NCBI RefSeq assembly: GCF_003667825.1
Contig: NZ_CP033043.1
Span: 3,218,001 to 3,282,000, forward strand
Direction of reading: 5' to 3'
Source of the DNA: Metabacillus litoralis
Lineage (GTDB): Bacteria > Bacillota > Bacilli > Bacillales > Bacillaceae
DNA length: 64,000 nt
Shown here piece after piece: positions 46,208 through 53,216 of the stretch. The number at the start of each line of letters is the position of its first letter. Position 1 is the first letter of the stretch. The notes beneath the pieces are model-generated. The model saw only the letters and a list, made by a program, of their open reading frames with translations. It did no database searches and was not told the origin of the DNA. Both the position numbers and the translations under genes were made by a program.

Positions 46208-47407
46208 TTATTTAACCGAAATTGATACCGCACAAATATCGTCGTTTAATGTTTTTAATCGACTTACTTGGTCCTTCAGCAACGGAATGATGGATACTTG
46301 ATTGCTAACATACTCTTTATATCGATCCATTAATGCTAAAATAAGTTGCTGCGAATCGTTTTTTTCGATTAAATGATCAAGTACTCCATCCGAGTAAAGG
46401 AGAATTTCACATGGATTTTGATAGGTTACACTCGCTTCTACATAGGGTAACTCATCCAATATTCCTAATGGTACGCCACCTTCCTCCAACATCTCAGAAG
46501 TTCCGTTATGATTGACTAGCATTCCTGCGGGGTGTCCGGCATTATAATACTTAATCACATTGTTGTTCGTATCAATTACTAGATAAATACCTGTTATAAA
46601 GGTGGTAACCTTGGAATTATTCTGAAACCACTCTTTTATTAAACGATTTAACTCACACATTACTTCATAAGGAGAGTTCACATCATTTACAATATTTTTT
46701 AAAATAGGTGTAATCGCCATTCCAATCATTGCAGATGAAACTCCATGTCCCATAACATCCAGGACAATCGCTGTGTACACACCATCCTTTACTTTACACC
46801 ATCGGCATAAATCTCCCGATAAATGGGAGGAAGGAGTGTAAAGGAAATCAATCTCTATCCGTTCATCATCTATTTTTTCACTTAAAAAAGAAGTTTGAAT
46901 GTTCTTCGCTAACTGCAGCTCTAGTGTTATTTGTTCTTCATATTGTTTTAGCTTTGAATATGCCTCTTCCAGACTAATGGTATTACTGATAAAGCTTGCA
47001 TACATCTCCAAAACAGAGATGTCCTTTTCACTTAAACTATTAGGAAGGGGATCTAGGGCACATAATGTTCCAAATACGGATCCATCTTGCATGTAAATCG
47101 GCACTCCTGCATATGATCCAATTGAAAAGGCATCTGTTACAGCCATACTTTTAAACGGCTCTTTATTTTCTGCATCTTTTACTAATAAAGGTTTTTTATT
47201 GTTAGCCACAATATGGCAGTACGACATTTCGACTGGTTCGTCCACATGACGAGGAATTGGACATCCGCCTTCCAGATTGAATTTTTCTAGTATTTTAAAT
47301 CGGTTATTTCTAGTAGATGCGACAAAAAATGAACGAGCCGTTATCGTTTTACTCATTAATTGCATGACGTTTAAAGCAGCTTGTTCAAACTTTTTTAATT
47401 TACTCAT
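46208..47407 (-). CDS. GAF-PP2C (SpoIIE-type) phosphatase, first triad
   Basis: 399 residues. GAF sensor (about 1-155; SYAGVPIYMQDGSVFGTLCA), coiled-coil linker (about 158-178), and SpoIIE/RsbU phosphatase (about 185-399) with metal-site motifs SGDLCRW, LDVMGHGVSSAM, NAGHPAGM, YSDGVLDH and NDDICAV, all intact. Expected to dephosphorylate the STAS antagonist two genes downstream when its GAF ligand is bound. First gene of the locus: ATG after AAGGGAG, with a promoter region containing sigma-A-like and sigma-D-like elements. Confidence 0.9.
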   Translation of the reverse strand: MSKLKKFEQAALNVMQLMSKTITARSFFVASTRNNRFKILEKFNLEGGCPIPRHVDEPVEMSYCHIVANNKKPLLVKDAENKEPFKSMAVTDAFSIGSYAGVPIYMQDGSVFGTLCALDPLPNSLSEKDISVLEMYASFISNTISLEEAYSKLKQYEEQITLELQLAKNIQTSFLSEKIDDERIEIDFLYTPSSHLSGDLCRWCKVKDGVYTAIVLDVMGHGVSSAMIGMAITPILKNIVNDVNSPYEVMCELNRLIKEWFQNNSKVTTFITGIYLVIDTNNNVIKYYNAGHPAGMLVNHNGTSEMLEEGGVPLGILDELPYVEASVTYQNPCEILLYSDGVLDHLIEKNDSQQLILALMDRYKEYVSNQVSIIPLLKDQVSRLKTLNDDICAVSISVK

Positions 47408-47475
47408 AGATCTCCCTTATTCCTGTGGATTTTACATGCTGTTTACTAAGATAACAATAAAGAGTCTTTCTTCTT

Positions 47476-47502
47476 ATATCGACATAATTCTACATTTTTT
47501 TA
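47476..47502 (-). promoter_or_regulatory. Sigma-D-type promoter of the chemosensory/partner-switch locus
   Basis: On the minus strand TAAA (47499-47502), exactly 15 bases, then GTCGATAT (47476-47483), a 7/8 match to the -10 consensus GCCGATAT. About 70 bases before the first gene. Confidence 0.6.
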
Positions 47503-47514
47503 TGTTTTTGTCAA
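47487..47514 (-). promoter_or_regulatory. Overlapping sigma-A promoter
   Basis: TTGACA (47509-47514), 16-base spacer and TAGAAT (47487-47492) on the minus strand, interleaved with the sigma-D elements. Confidence 0.5.
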
Positions 47515-47520
47515 AATAAA

Positions 47521-47551
47521 AAATGTTAGCTTGTTTTACAAACTAACATTT
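47521..47551 (-). terminator. Terminator of the hydrolase gene
   Basis: AAATGTTAG pairs with CTAACATTT, with a T-rich tract following on the minus strand. It abuts the promoter of the locus below. Confidence 0.8.
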
Positions 47552-47556
47552 CATCT

Positions 47557-48498
47557 TCACTTTTTATTCAATTGTTTTTGCAGCCATTGTAAAAGATCTT
47601 TAAACACTTCATCACGATTTACTTCGTTTAACATTTCATGACGACCATCTTTATAGATTTTACAATCAATTTCAACTATTCCATGCTTTTTCATTTGTTT
47701 TATCAATCCTGATACTCCTTTTGAATAGTTTCCAACAGGATCCATATCTCCGCTGAAAAGATAAAATGGTATATTCTTTTGAACCTTTTTTACTTCTTTA
47801 TCTTCCTGGATGCGTTTAAGTCCATCATATAGATCGTAATAAAAGCTTGTTGTTGCCGGTTTTCCACAATAAGTATCATCCATGTAATTCTTTATTTGTT
47901 GAGAATCACGGGACAACCATTCAAACTCTGTTTCAGCATTTACAAACCTTTTATTATAACTGCCAGTTGTTAATCGATTTAACAATTTACTCTCAGCCTG
48001 GCTACCATACTTTTTAATTTGTGACTTTGCAAGGAGTTTCGCAATTGATAATGCAATGGGGGAGTTCCCACCTGTACCTGACAAGATTACACCGTGAATA
48101 TCCGTTTGAAAGCGTTGTAGAAAACGTCTAACTAAAAAAGAGCCCATACTATGACCCATTAAAAATATAGGGATAGAGGGGTACTGCTCACGAACATGAT
48201 CATAAACTTCCTTTAAATCTTCTACCACTTTCTCAAACCCATTATTTTCTGCAAAGTAACCACTATTTCCACTTTTTTCTCCTGTTCGTCCATGTCCCCG
48301 ATGATCATTTCCAACCAAATAAATTCCATTAGAAACTAAGAATTGAGCAAATGTTTCATAACGTTTAATATGTTCAGCCATTCCATGTGACAACTGGATA
48401 ACTGCTCTTGGTTTCTTTGTTTCATCCGACCATTTCACAACAAAAATTTCATGTCCATCTTTCATTGGTAACCAGTATTCTTTTTTCAACTCATCCAC
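47557..48498 (-). CDS. Alpha/beta hydrolase, lysophospholipase/monoacylglycerol lipase type
   Basis: 313 residues. Serine_hydrolase_4 fold: oxyanion region VIQLSHGMAEHIKRYE, HRGHGRTG, nucleophile elbow FLMGHSMGSFLVRRF, Asp in SGDMDPVG and His in DGRHEMLNE. Family members remove an acyl chain from lysophospholipids or monoacylglycerols. It resembles YtpA-type phospholipases of Bacillus; substrate not proven. Monocistronic, with a terminator. Confidence 0.87.
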   Translation of the reverse strand: MDELKKEYWLPMKDGHEIFVVKWSDETKKPRAVIQLSHGMAEHIKRYETFAQFLVSNGIYLVGNDHRGHGRTGEKSGNSGYFAENNGFEKVVEDLKEVYDHVREQYPSIPIFLMGHSMGSFLVRRFLQRFQTDIHGVILSGTGGNSPIALSIAKLLAKSQIKKYGSQAESKLLNRLTTGSYNKRFVNAETEFEWLSRDSQQIKNYMDDTYCGKPATTSFYYDLYDGLKRIQEDKEVKKVQKNIPFYLFSGDMDPVGNYSKGVSGLIKQMKKHGIVEIDCKIYKDGRHEMLNEVNRDEVFKDLLQWLQKQLNKK

Positions 48499-48542
48499 TC
48501 CTTAATAAGGGAGTTATAGCACTCTCCTCCCCCCTTCACAGC

Positions 48543-50207
48543 CTACCTTTCATCTACCGGTGTAACAGCATCTTTTAATTCTTGATCTAATTGTACCTGA
48601 TAATACTTCATTTGATCTTCCGTCCAATTTAATTTTTTTGCCATGAACAGGATCACTTTTTCCTTCCAGGTAATCACCCAGTTACGATCAAAAAATAAAG
48701 CTCCTGTCCGGCGGATAAAGAAATCAACCGGCTTCACCACCATTTCATGCTCGATGGCGTACATAAGCTGAGCATATACACCCCTTGATAAACCCATTTC
48801 CTCATGACTATGATAGCTATTGCTGTACTCAAAAACTAAATCCACATTTGATCCGTATTGCTTTGCTAAAAAATGACCTTCTTCTTTCGTAAAACCGTAT
48901 TTAACTGCTTCTACCTCTTTTTTCTTAATAAAAGCCATAAATCCCTTCGAACCGCCAACATTACCACCTGAGATTGGATATGTTTTCGTTTGAGAACGTT
49001 TGAAGGAAACGCCCTGTGAGGATTCACTGATTCTCTTTGAAACGAGATCCACTACTGACTCAGCCATTTTTCGATAGCCTGTTAATTTTCCACCAGCAAT
49101 TGTTATAAGCCCACTGTCAGCTTCCCAAATCTCATCCTTACGAGAAATCTCAGAAGGGTCTTTTCCTTTTTCGTAAATCAATGGACGCACTCCAGCCCAG
49201 CTTGATTCAACATCTTCCTTTGATAATTTCACATTCGGAAACATATACGTTATGCTGTTTAAAATATAATCTCGGTCTTCTGCAAGCATTTTTGGATTGG
49301 CTGTGTCTTCCTCGAAAAATGTATCTGTTGTCCCTACATACGTTTTCCCATCACGTGGAATAGCAAAAACCATTCGGCCGTCTGGTGTATCAAAATAAAC
49401 AGCTTGCTGAAGGGGAAAAGCAGATTGATCAAGTACTAAGTGAACTCCTTTAGTTAAACGGAGCTGTTTGTTATTTCTCGAATAATCCTTGTTCCGTACA
49501 TCATCCACCCAAGGACCAGCTGCATTTACAACTTTCTTGGCTGAGATGGTATATTGCGTATGTGTGAGCATATCCATCACTGTCGCACCTGACACTTTAT
49601 TATCTTTATATAAAAGATCAACTGCTTTTGCATAATTTACGATATGAGCTCCATTTTGAACAGCTGCCTTTAATACTTCAATCGTTAACCTTGCATCATC
49701 TGTTCGATATTCAACATAATAGCCCCCACCTTTTAACCCCTTTTTCTTAAGTAACGGCTCTTTACGTAATGTATCCTTTGCAGACAACATTTTACGGCGT
49801 TCTCCCTTTTTTACACTTGCTAAAAAATCATAAAATCGTAACGCAACGGAGGTAGTGAATGTGCCAAAGGTTCCTCCTTGGTGTATCGGCAACAGCATCC
49901 ATTCAGGGGTTGTGACATGTGGTCCATTTTCATACACAATTGCACGTTCTTTCCCAACCTCAGCCACCATCGCTACTTGAAATTGTTTTAAATATCTTAA
50001 TCCACCATGAACAAGTTTTGTTGAACGACTCGATGTTCCTGCAGAAAAATCCTGCATTTCAACAACTGCGACCTTCATCCCGCGAAGGACAGCATCCAAC
50101 GCAATCCCAGCCCCTGTAATTCCTCCCCCAATAACGAGCAAGTCGTATTCCTGTTTATCCATCGTTTCAAGAAGTGCACCTCTTGTTATACTTGAAAACT
50201 TCATCAT
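48543..50207 (-). CDS. glpD: Aerobic glycerol-3-phosphate dehydrogenase
   Basis: 554 residues, near-identical in length to B. subtilis GlpD (555) and collinear with it. FAD-binding [17 protein letters not shown] near the N-terminus, [29 protein letters not shown] and [14 protein letters not shown] are diagnostic. It oxidises glycerol-3-phosphate to dihydroxyacetone phosphate at the membrane and feeds electrons to menaquinone. It lies downstream of glpP with a terminator in the 197-base leader, which indicates GlpP-dependent antitermination. Confidence 0.96.
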   Translation of the reverse strand: MMKFSSITRGALLETMDKQEYDLLVIGGGITGAGIALDAVLRGMKVAVVEMQDFSAGTSSRSTKLVHGGLRYLKQFQVAMVAEVGKERAIVYENGPHVTTPEWMLLPIHQGGTFGTFTTSVALRFYDFLASVKKGERRKMLSAKDTLRKEPLLKKKGLKGGGYYVEYRTDDARLTIEVLKAAVQNGAHIVNYAKAVDLLYKDNKVSGATVMDMLTHTQYTISAKKVVNAAGPWVDDVRNKDYSRNNKQLRLTKGVHLVLDQSAFPLQQAVYFDTPDGRMVFAIPRDGKTYVGTTDTFFEEDTANPKMLAEDRDYILNSITYMFPNVKLSKEDVESSWAGVRPLIYEKGKDPSEISRKDEIWEADSGLITIAGGKLTGYRKMAESVVDLVSKRISESSQGVSFKRSQTKTYPISGGNVGGSKGFMAFIKKKEVEAVKYGFTKEEGHFLAKQYGSNVDLVFEYSNSYHSHEEMGLSRGVYAQLMYAIEHEMVVKPVDFFIRRTGALFFDRNWVITWKEKVILFMAKKLNWTEDQMKYYQVQLDQELKDAVTPVDER

Positions 50208-50261
50208 TTCGACATCCCCTTAGCGTCAAATGTAAGGCTTAATAAAAGGACGGATTACTAA

Positions 50262-50317
50262 CAAAAAAGAGACCAAACAACATCATAGACAAGTGACTAT
50301 AATGTAGTTTGGTCTCT
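50262..50317 (-). terminator. Leader terminator upstream of glpD (GlpP antitermination site)
   Basis: AGAGACCAAAC pairs with GTTTGGTCTCT and is followed by a T-run on the minus strand. In B. subtilis GlpP with glycerol-3-phosphate overrides the glpD leader terminator; this hairpin has the right place. It could also simply end glpP transcription. Confidence 0.75.
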
Positions 50318-50404
50318 CCGATTCTCTAACCGTCTTATTAACTTATTTTTATTGTAGCATTTTCCGTGCGGTATGGAAAGATTTCTGTTCAATACGAACA
50401 CAGT

Positions 50405-50947
50405 CTACTTGCTGAATTTCCATAGCTCTCTTTTAGAAGTGGTAATCGCATCAGCACCCGCCTCAAGTGCCTTTTCCACTTCTTCCGGTGTCCGAATAAG
50501 ACCTCCGGCAAGAATCTTTGTTTTTGTTCGTTCCTTTACCTCTTGAATCATCCACGGCATTGCCCCTGGGAGCACCTCAATGTAATCAGGCTTTGTTTTT
50601 TCAAGTAAACGATAGCTTCTTTCCAAAGCATGTGAATCAATTAAAAACATTCGTTGAATGGCGACAACACCCTTTTGCTTTGCTTTTAAAATCACATTAG
50701 ATTTTGTAGAAATAAGACCATACGGATCAAACTCCTGGCATATGTATTCAGCAGCATAATCATCATTTTTCAGCCCATGTATTAAATCAACATGGTAAAT
50801 CAACTTTTTATGATGCTGCTCTGCTAATTTATGAAAATTGCCTAATTGAGAAATGTGAGTTTCAAGGAATATTCCGATCTCATAATCACTTTGTAAAAAT
50901 TTCTCAAACTGTTTGATTGAGGAAAAAGCCGGTAAAATTTTTTGCAT
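50405..50947 (-). CDS. glpP: Glycerol uptake operon antiterminator GlpP
   Basis: 180 residues, a small TIM-barrel RNA-binding regulator. IGIFLETHISQLGNF, KKLIYHVDLIHGLKNDDYAA, VAIQRMFLIDSHALE, YIEVLPGAMPWMI and KILAGGLIRTPEEVEKALEA are typical. With bound glycerol-3-phosphate it lets RNA polymerase pass leader terminators and stabilises glpD mRNA. ATG after AAAGGAAAGG. In B. subtilis glpP sits with glpFK; here it is directly upstream of glpD and no glpF/glpK is nearby. Confidence 0.93.
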   Translation of the reverse strand: MQKILPAFSSIKQFEKFLQSDYEIGIFLETHISQLGNFHKLAEQHHKKLIYHVDLIHGLKNDDYAAEYICQEFDPYGLISTKSNVILKAKQKGVVAIQRMFLIDSHALERSYRLLEKTKPDYIEVLPGAMPWMIQEVKERTKTKILAGGLIRTPEEVEKALEAGADAITTSKRELWKFSK

Positions 50948-51147
50948 GGTAGTTCCTTTCCTTTAAATAAAAGTTCTATACCAAGCTTAAATTTAAATAA
51001 CGGATTTGTAAATAAAAGGTTTTGGCATGAATCTGAAAAGCAAAAAATGGATAGGGATATGATTTCGTTAGTTTATAAGGAAAAGTCACGTTTCTACTAA
51101 CTTTCATTTATAAGAACTTTTCCCCTTTCTAGCATTTTAGTAGTAAG

Positions 51148-51183
51148 AAAACGACCGTGGTATACCCAATCCCACGATCGTTA
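51148..51183 (-). terminator. Terminator of the fbpA operon
   Basis: AACGACCGTGG pairs with CCCACGATCGTT (one G-T/mismatch position) 3 bases after the fbpA stop codon; T-rich tract on the minus strand. Confidence 0.75.
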
Positions 51184-51186
51184 TTT

Positions 51187-51366
51187 TCACCTTAATCCGC
51201 TATGCACATGATGTCCCGTTACTGCTTTATACTCACTCTCCAACTCACTAAGAGTTAGTTCATATAATTGACGATTATCTGAAGATTTATAGTAATCTAG
51301 CCTTAACAATTGCTGAATGACCTGTTCCTTTTTCAAGCGAATTGCTTTTTTAAAGATTTCACCCAT
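51187..51366 (-). CDS. fbpA: Fur-regulated basic protein FbpA
   Basis: 59 residues. MGEIFKKAIRLKKEQVIQQL, then LYELTLSELESEYK, matches the FbpA family (59 residues in B. subtilis). The ATG at 51366 lies 6 bases after AAAGGAGTGG; a 19-codon extension is discarded. In B. subtilis FbpA-C act with the small RNA FsrA in the iron-sparing response to lower production of iron-rich proteins. Here it is the last gene of an apparent Fur-controlled unit, and a candidate FsrA-like RNA lies about 1.5 kb upstream. Confidence 0.82.
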   Translation of the reverse strand: MGEIFKKAIRLKKEQVIQQLLRLDYYKSSDNRQLYELTLSELESEYKAVTGHHVHSGLR

Positions 51367-51403
51367 ATTCGTCCACTCCTTTATTAAAGAATGATAGGAA
51401 AAT

Positions 51404-51823
51404 CTACAAAAATTGACTTTCAATCTCCATTTGATGAAGAAAGTGCTCTAATCTTACTTTAAGTTCCGATGACTCTTTTAAGCATTTTGTGCTATGCAAA
51501 AAAGAGGGTTCATCACCTTTCCCCAGCGACTGATCTATTTGAAACTTTAAATGATTTATTTTTAATTCAATATCCACTAATGAAGCTAGATAACCTTTCG
51601 TAAAATATTTATCTAAATCGTCCAGAGCCATATAAAAATGCCAATGTCTATTTAAGATGACTAAAATATACCACCCTGTATCAAAAAGAAATTTTTTATC
51701 ATTTGTCACTTCAATAAAGTCCTCTTTTTTAATTTCAAGAACATCTGAGTGATCTCCGTCCGGACAAAAACAATCAACTATATGCTCAAACGATTTGGTT
51801 ACAATTAAATAATGATGATGCAT
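51404..51823 (-). CDS. Uncharacterised protein of the Fur-regulated operon
   Basis: 139 residues, not recognised. It starts MHHHYLIVTKSFEHIVDCFC and is rich in His, Asp and Cys at the N-terminus (HHH, CFCPDGDH). The middle has aromatic beta-like stretches (FLFDTGWYILVILNRHWHFYM), and the end is helical. No signal peptide or membrane segment. ATG 7 bases after AAGGAGG; 12 bases after the preceding gene and 37 before fbpA. The clustered His/Cys could bind metal, but this is a guess. Function unknown; expected to be made under iron limitation because of the operon. Confidence 0.75.
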   Translation of the reverse strand: MHHHYLIVTKSFEHIVDCFCPDGDHSDVLEIKKEDFIEVTNDKKFLFDTGWYILVILNRHWHFYMALDDLDKYFTKGYLASLVDIELKINHLKFQIDQSLGKGDEPSFLHSTKCLKESSELKVRLEHFLHQMEIESQFL

Positions 51824-51835
51824 GTACTTTCCTCC

Positions 51836-52594
51836 TTAATGCCAGTTATTTTTAATTCTGTTCGGTCTTACCGGATGATCCTCCTGACATCTGTCAGTAA
51901 ATGGACAATTAACACAATCACTTAATGAACCGTTTTGAACCAATTCTTTCATATATTCCAAATACATAACACCTTTTGGAATATCCTTCACAGAAGGAGT
52001 TGTAACAAATACTTCTCCCTCCATTAAAGAGTAAATCTCAATTCTTTCTGGTAAAATGCCAAAAGCTTCGTAAGAGAAAACGGCTAGTAAATGAGTGTAA
52101 AGATCTATTAATTCCTGGTCTGCATCCACAAGGAATTTTTTAATAGTAAATGACTTTATTGACCATTCAACCAATTCAAGTGTAATGGAAAACTGCATCT
52201 CCAATCCCTTCATATATGTATGAAGCTTCTCATATAAAATCAAAGGTGGTATGTCATGGTCTTTGGTAGAAAGAAACTGCAAAAGATGATCAGTTGTTTT
52301 GGCCAAAACCATATAATATTTCTCTTTAGACTGAAAGTAGCGAAGACTAACATTACTCCAATAACGATCAATTAACTTAAAGGCCATTAACTTTGTCTGT
52401 TCTTTTACTGGCAACTGATAATAAGCCTGAACAACTCCATTAATAAGTAATTGAACAATCTGTCTCCACCTTATATCACTTTCTTTTCCCTCTAGAGTTT
52501 GCTGGTAATAAATTTTATATGGACATTTAATAAATGACTCTAAATGCTCATCAGTCATCGGACTTATATAAGTCTGGTTGTTTTTATGTACCAT
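51836..52594 (-). CDS. PD-(D/E)XK-like four-cysteine protein, possibly Fe-S
   Basis: 252 residues. ESFIKCPYKIYYQ near the N-terminus (C24) and DCVNCPFTDRC near the C-terminus (C227-x2-C230-x5-C236) reproduce the Cys spacing of the iron-sulphur staple of AddB and Cas4 nucleases. QELIDLYTHLLAVFSYEA resembles their QxxxY helix. The catalytic GxxD and D-x-K segments are not clear (KSFTIKKFLVDAD at the expected place), so the nuclease may be inactive. ATG 7 bases after AAGGAAGGG. It lies downstream of two Fur-like boxes in an operon ending with fbpA. An Fe-S protein in a Fur-repressed unit would be an odd choice, so it could bind zinc or sense iron instead. Function unknown. Confidence 0.65.
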   Translation of the reverse strand: MVHKNNQTYISPMTDEHLESFIKCPYKIYYQQTLEGKESDIRWRQIVQLLINGVVQAYYQLPVKEQTKLMAFKLIDRYWSNVSLRYFQSKEKYYMVLAKTTDHLLQFLSTKDHDIPPLILYEKLHTYMKGLEMQFSITLELVEWSIKSFTIKKFLVDADQELIDLYTHLLAVFSYEAFGILPERIEIYSLMEGEVFVTTPSVKDIPKGVMYLEYMKELVQNGSLSDCVNCPFTDRCQEDHPVRPNRIKNNWH

Positions 52595-52621
52595 TTAGAA
52601 TCCCTTCCTTTTTCCGCTAAA

Positions 52622-52652
52622 TGAAATTCGTTCTCATTGTTAATCATAATCA
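52622..52652. promoter_or_regulatory. Two adjacent Fur-like boxes
   Basis: TGTTAATCATAATCA (52638-52652) matches the 7-1-7 Fur box TGATAATNATTATCA at 12 of 14 fixed positions. TGAAATTCGTTCTCA (52622-52636) is weaker. They overlap the stop codon of the 41-residue gene and precede the four-Cys gene. Confidence 0.5.
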
Positions 52653-52765
52653 AGTAGACCTGCTCCACAGCAGGGACAGACCGGATCATCATGATTTTCT
52701 GTACATTCGAGAAAACCGCAAAGTGCACAATAATTAAATATAATGATGGGCGTTGTCTGTTCCAT
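52640..52765 (-). CDS. 41-residue cysteine-rich protein, Fur-controlled
   Basis: A small gene with sequence MEQTTPIIIFNYCALCGFLE followed by CTENHDD and CPCCGAGLLDYD. Six Cys: C13-x2-C16, C21, C30-x-C32-C33. Two knuckles CALCG and CPCCG are the pattern of rubredoxin-like or zinc-ribbon folds. Start is the second of two adjacent ATG codons, 6 bases after AAGGAG. The promoter has a Fur box in its spacer and a near-perfect Fur box between promoter and gene, so it is expected to be made only when iron is low. First gene of the unit that ends with fbpA. Function unknown; an iron-handling or zinc-binding adaptor are both possible. Confidence 0.75.
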   Translation of the reverse strand: MEQTTPIIIFNYCALCGFLECTENHDDPVCPCCGAGLLDYD

Positions 52766-52783
52766 CATACACTCCTTGTAGAT

Positions 52784-52802
52784 GAAAATGATTATCATTA
52801 TC
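52784..52802. promoter_or_regulatory. Fur box
   Basis: GAAAATGATTATCATTATC differs from the classical 19-bp Fur box GATAATGATTATCATTATC by one base. It lies 19 bases before the 41-residue gene. Confidence 0.88.
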
Positions 52803-52812
52803 CTTTGAGGAT

Positions 52813-52842
52813 ATTTTAAATGAAAACAATTCTCAATGTCAA
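52813..52842 (-). promoter_or_regulatory. Promoter of the 41-residue protein/fbpA operon
   Basis: TTGACA (52837-52842), 18-base spacer, TAAAAT (52813-52818) on the minus strand. A Fur-like box occupies the spacer. Confidence 0.65.
52821..52835. promoter_or_regulatory. Fur-like box in promoter spacer
   Basis: TGAAAACAATTCTCA, 7-1-7 arrangement with 11 of 14 fixed positions matching TGATAATNATTATCA. Confidence 0.6.
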
Positions 52843-52924
52843 GCAGATCTTATGACTTTGTTTTTAGACGTAATACATGAGAAAAATGAACAGAAATGTT
52901 TTCGTGGAAACATTTAATGGCATA

Positions 52925-52955
52925 CAAAAAAGCTTGGTGACCAGCCAAGCTTTTT
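52925..52955 (-). terminator. Terminator of the candidate sRNA
   Basis: AAAAAGCTTGGC pairs with GCCAAGCTTTTTT in a near-perfect palindrome with T-run on the minus strand. Confidence 0.88.
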
Positions 52956-53068
52956 CACTATATAGGGGGTTGGGGAAAATCGAGTTTCAAGATGAATCAA
53001 GGCAACCCTGCTTTGAACGACCGCTTAGTGACGACTATGTAAAGTAAGGTGTAATTGATTATCTCTAT
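52925..53068 (-). ncRNA. Candidate Fur-regulated small RNA, FsrA-like
   Basis: A strong promoter with a Fur box in it (53075-53103) drives minus-strand transcription into a region with no credible gene. The predicted transcript of about 140 bases carries a C-rich single-stranded stretch CCCCAACCCCC (52965-52975), followed directly by a strong Rho-independent terminator (52925-52955). FsrA of B. subtilis has exactly this build: Fur-repressed, C-rich segments that pair with Shine-Dalgarno sequences, and an intrinsic terminator. Its protein partner fbpA is in the adjacent operon. Start point is inferred. Confidence 0.62.
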
Positions 53069-53074
53069 AATCAT

Positions 53075-53103
53075 ATGATAATGATTCTCAATATCATTGT
53101 CAA
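53075..53103 (-). promoter_or_regulatory. Promoter of the candidate sRNA, with Fur box
   Basis: -35 TTGACA (53098-53103), spacer exactly 17 bases, -10 TATCAT (53075-53080) on the minus strand. The Fur box TGATAATGATTCTCA (53076-53090), 13 of 14 fixed positions, overlaps the -10. Confidence 0.75.
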
Positions 53104-53216
53104 TGGCTTTTATTAATTTTATTAGTTTTTTTTGTTTATTGATGGAGAGCACTAGGTGCAAGTAGTCTTTGTGTACTGTTGGTTTCACGTTTCTTTTCAC
53201 TTTTTATGATCGGCTT

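Noticed and set aside
51836..52594. Cas4 or AddB nuclease gene
   Set aside because: Only the Cys spacing and a QxxxY-like helix fit. Catalytic residues are unclear and neither cas nor addA genes are nearby.
52997..53200. 67-residue minus-strand open frame
   Set aside because: It lacks a ribosome site and its frame contains the Fur box and promoter of the candidate sRNA.
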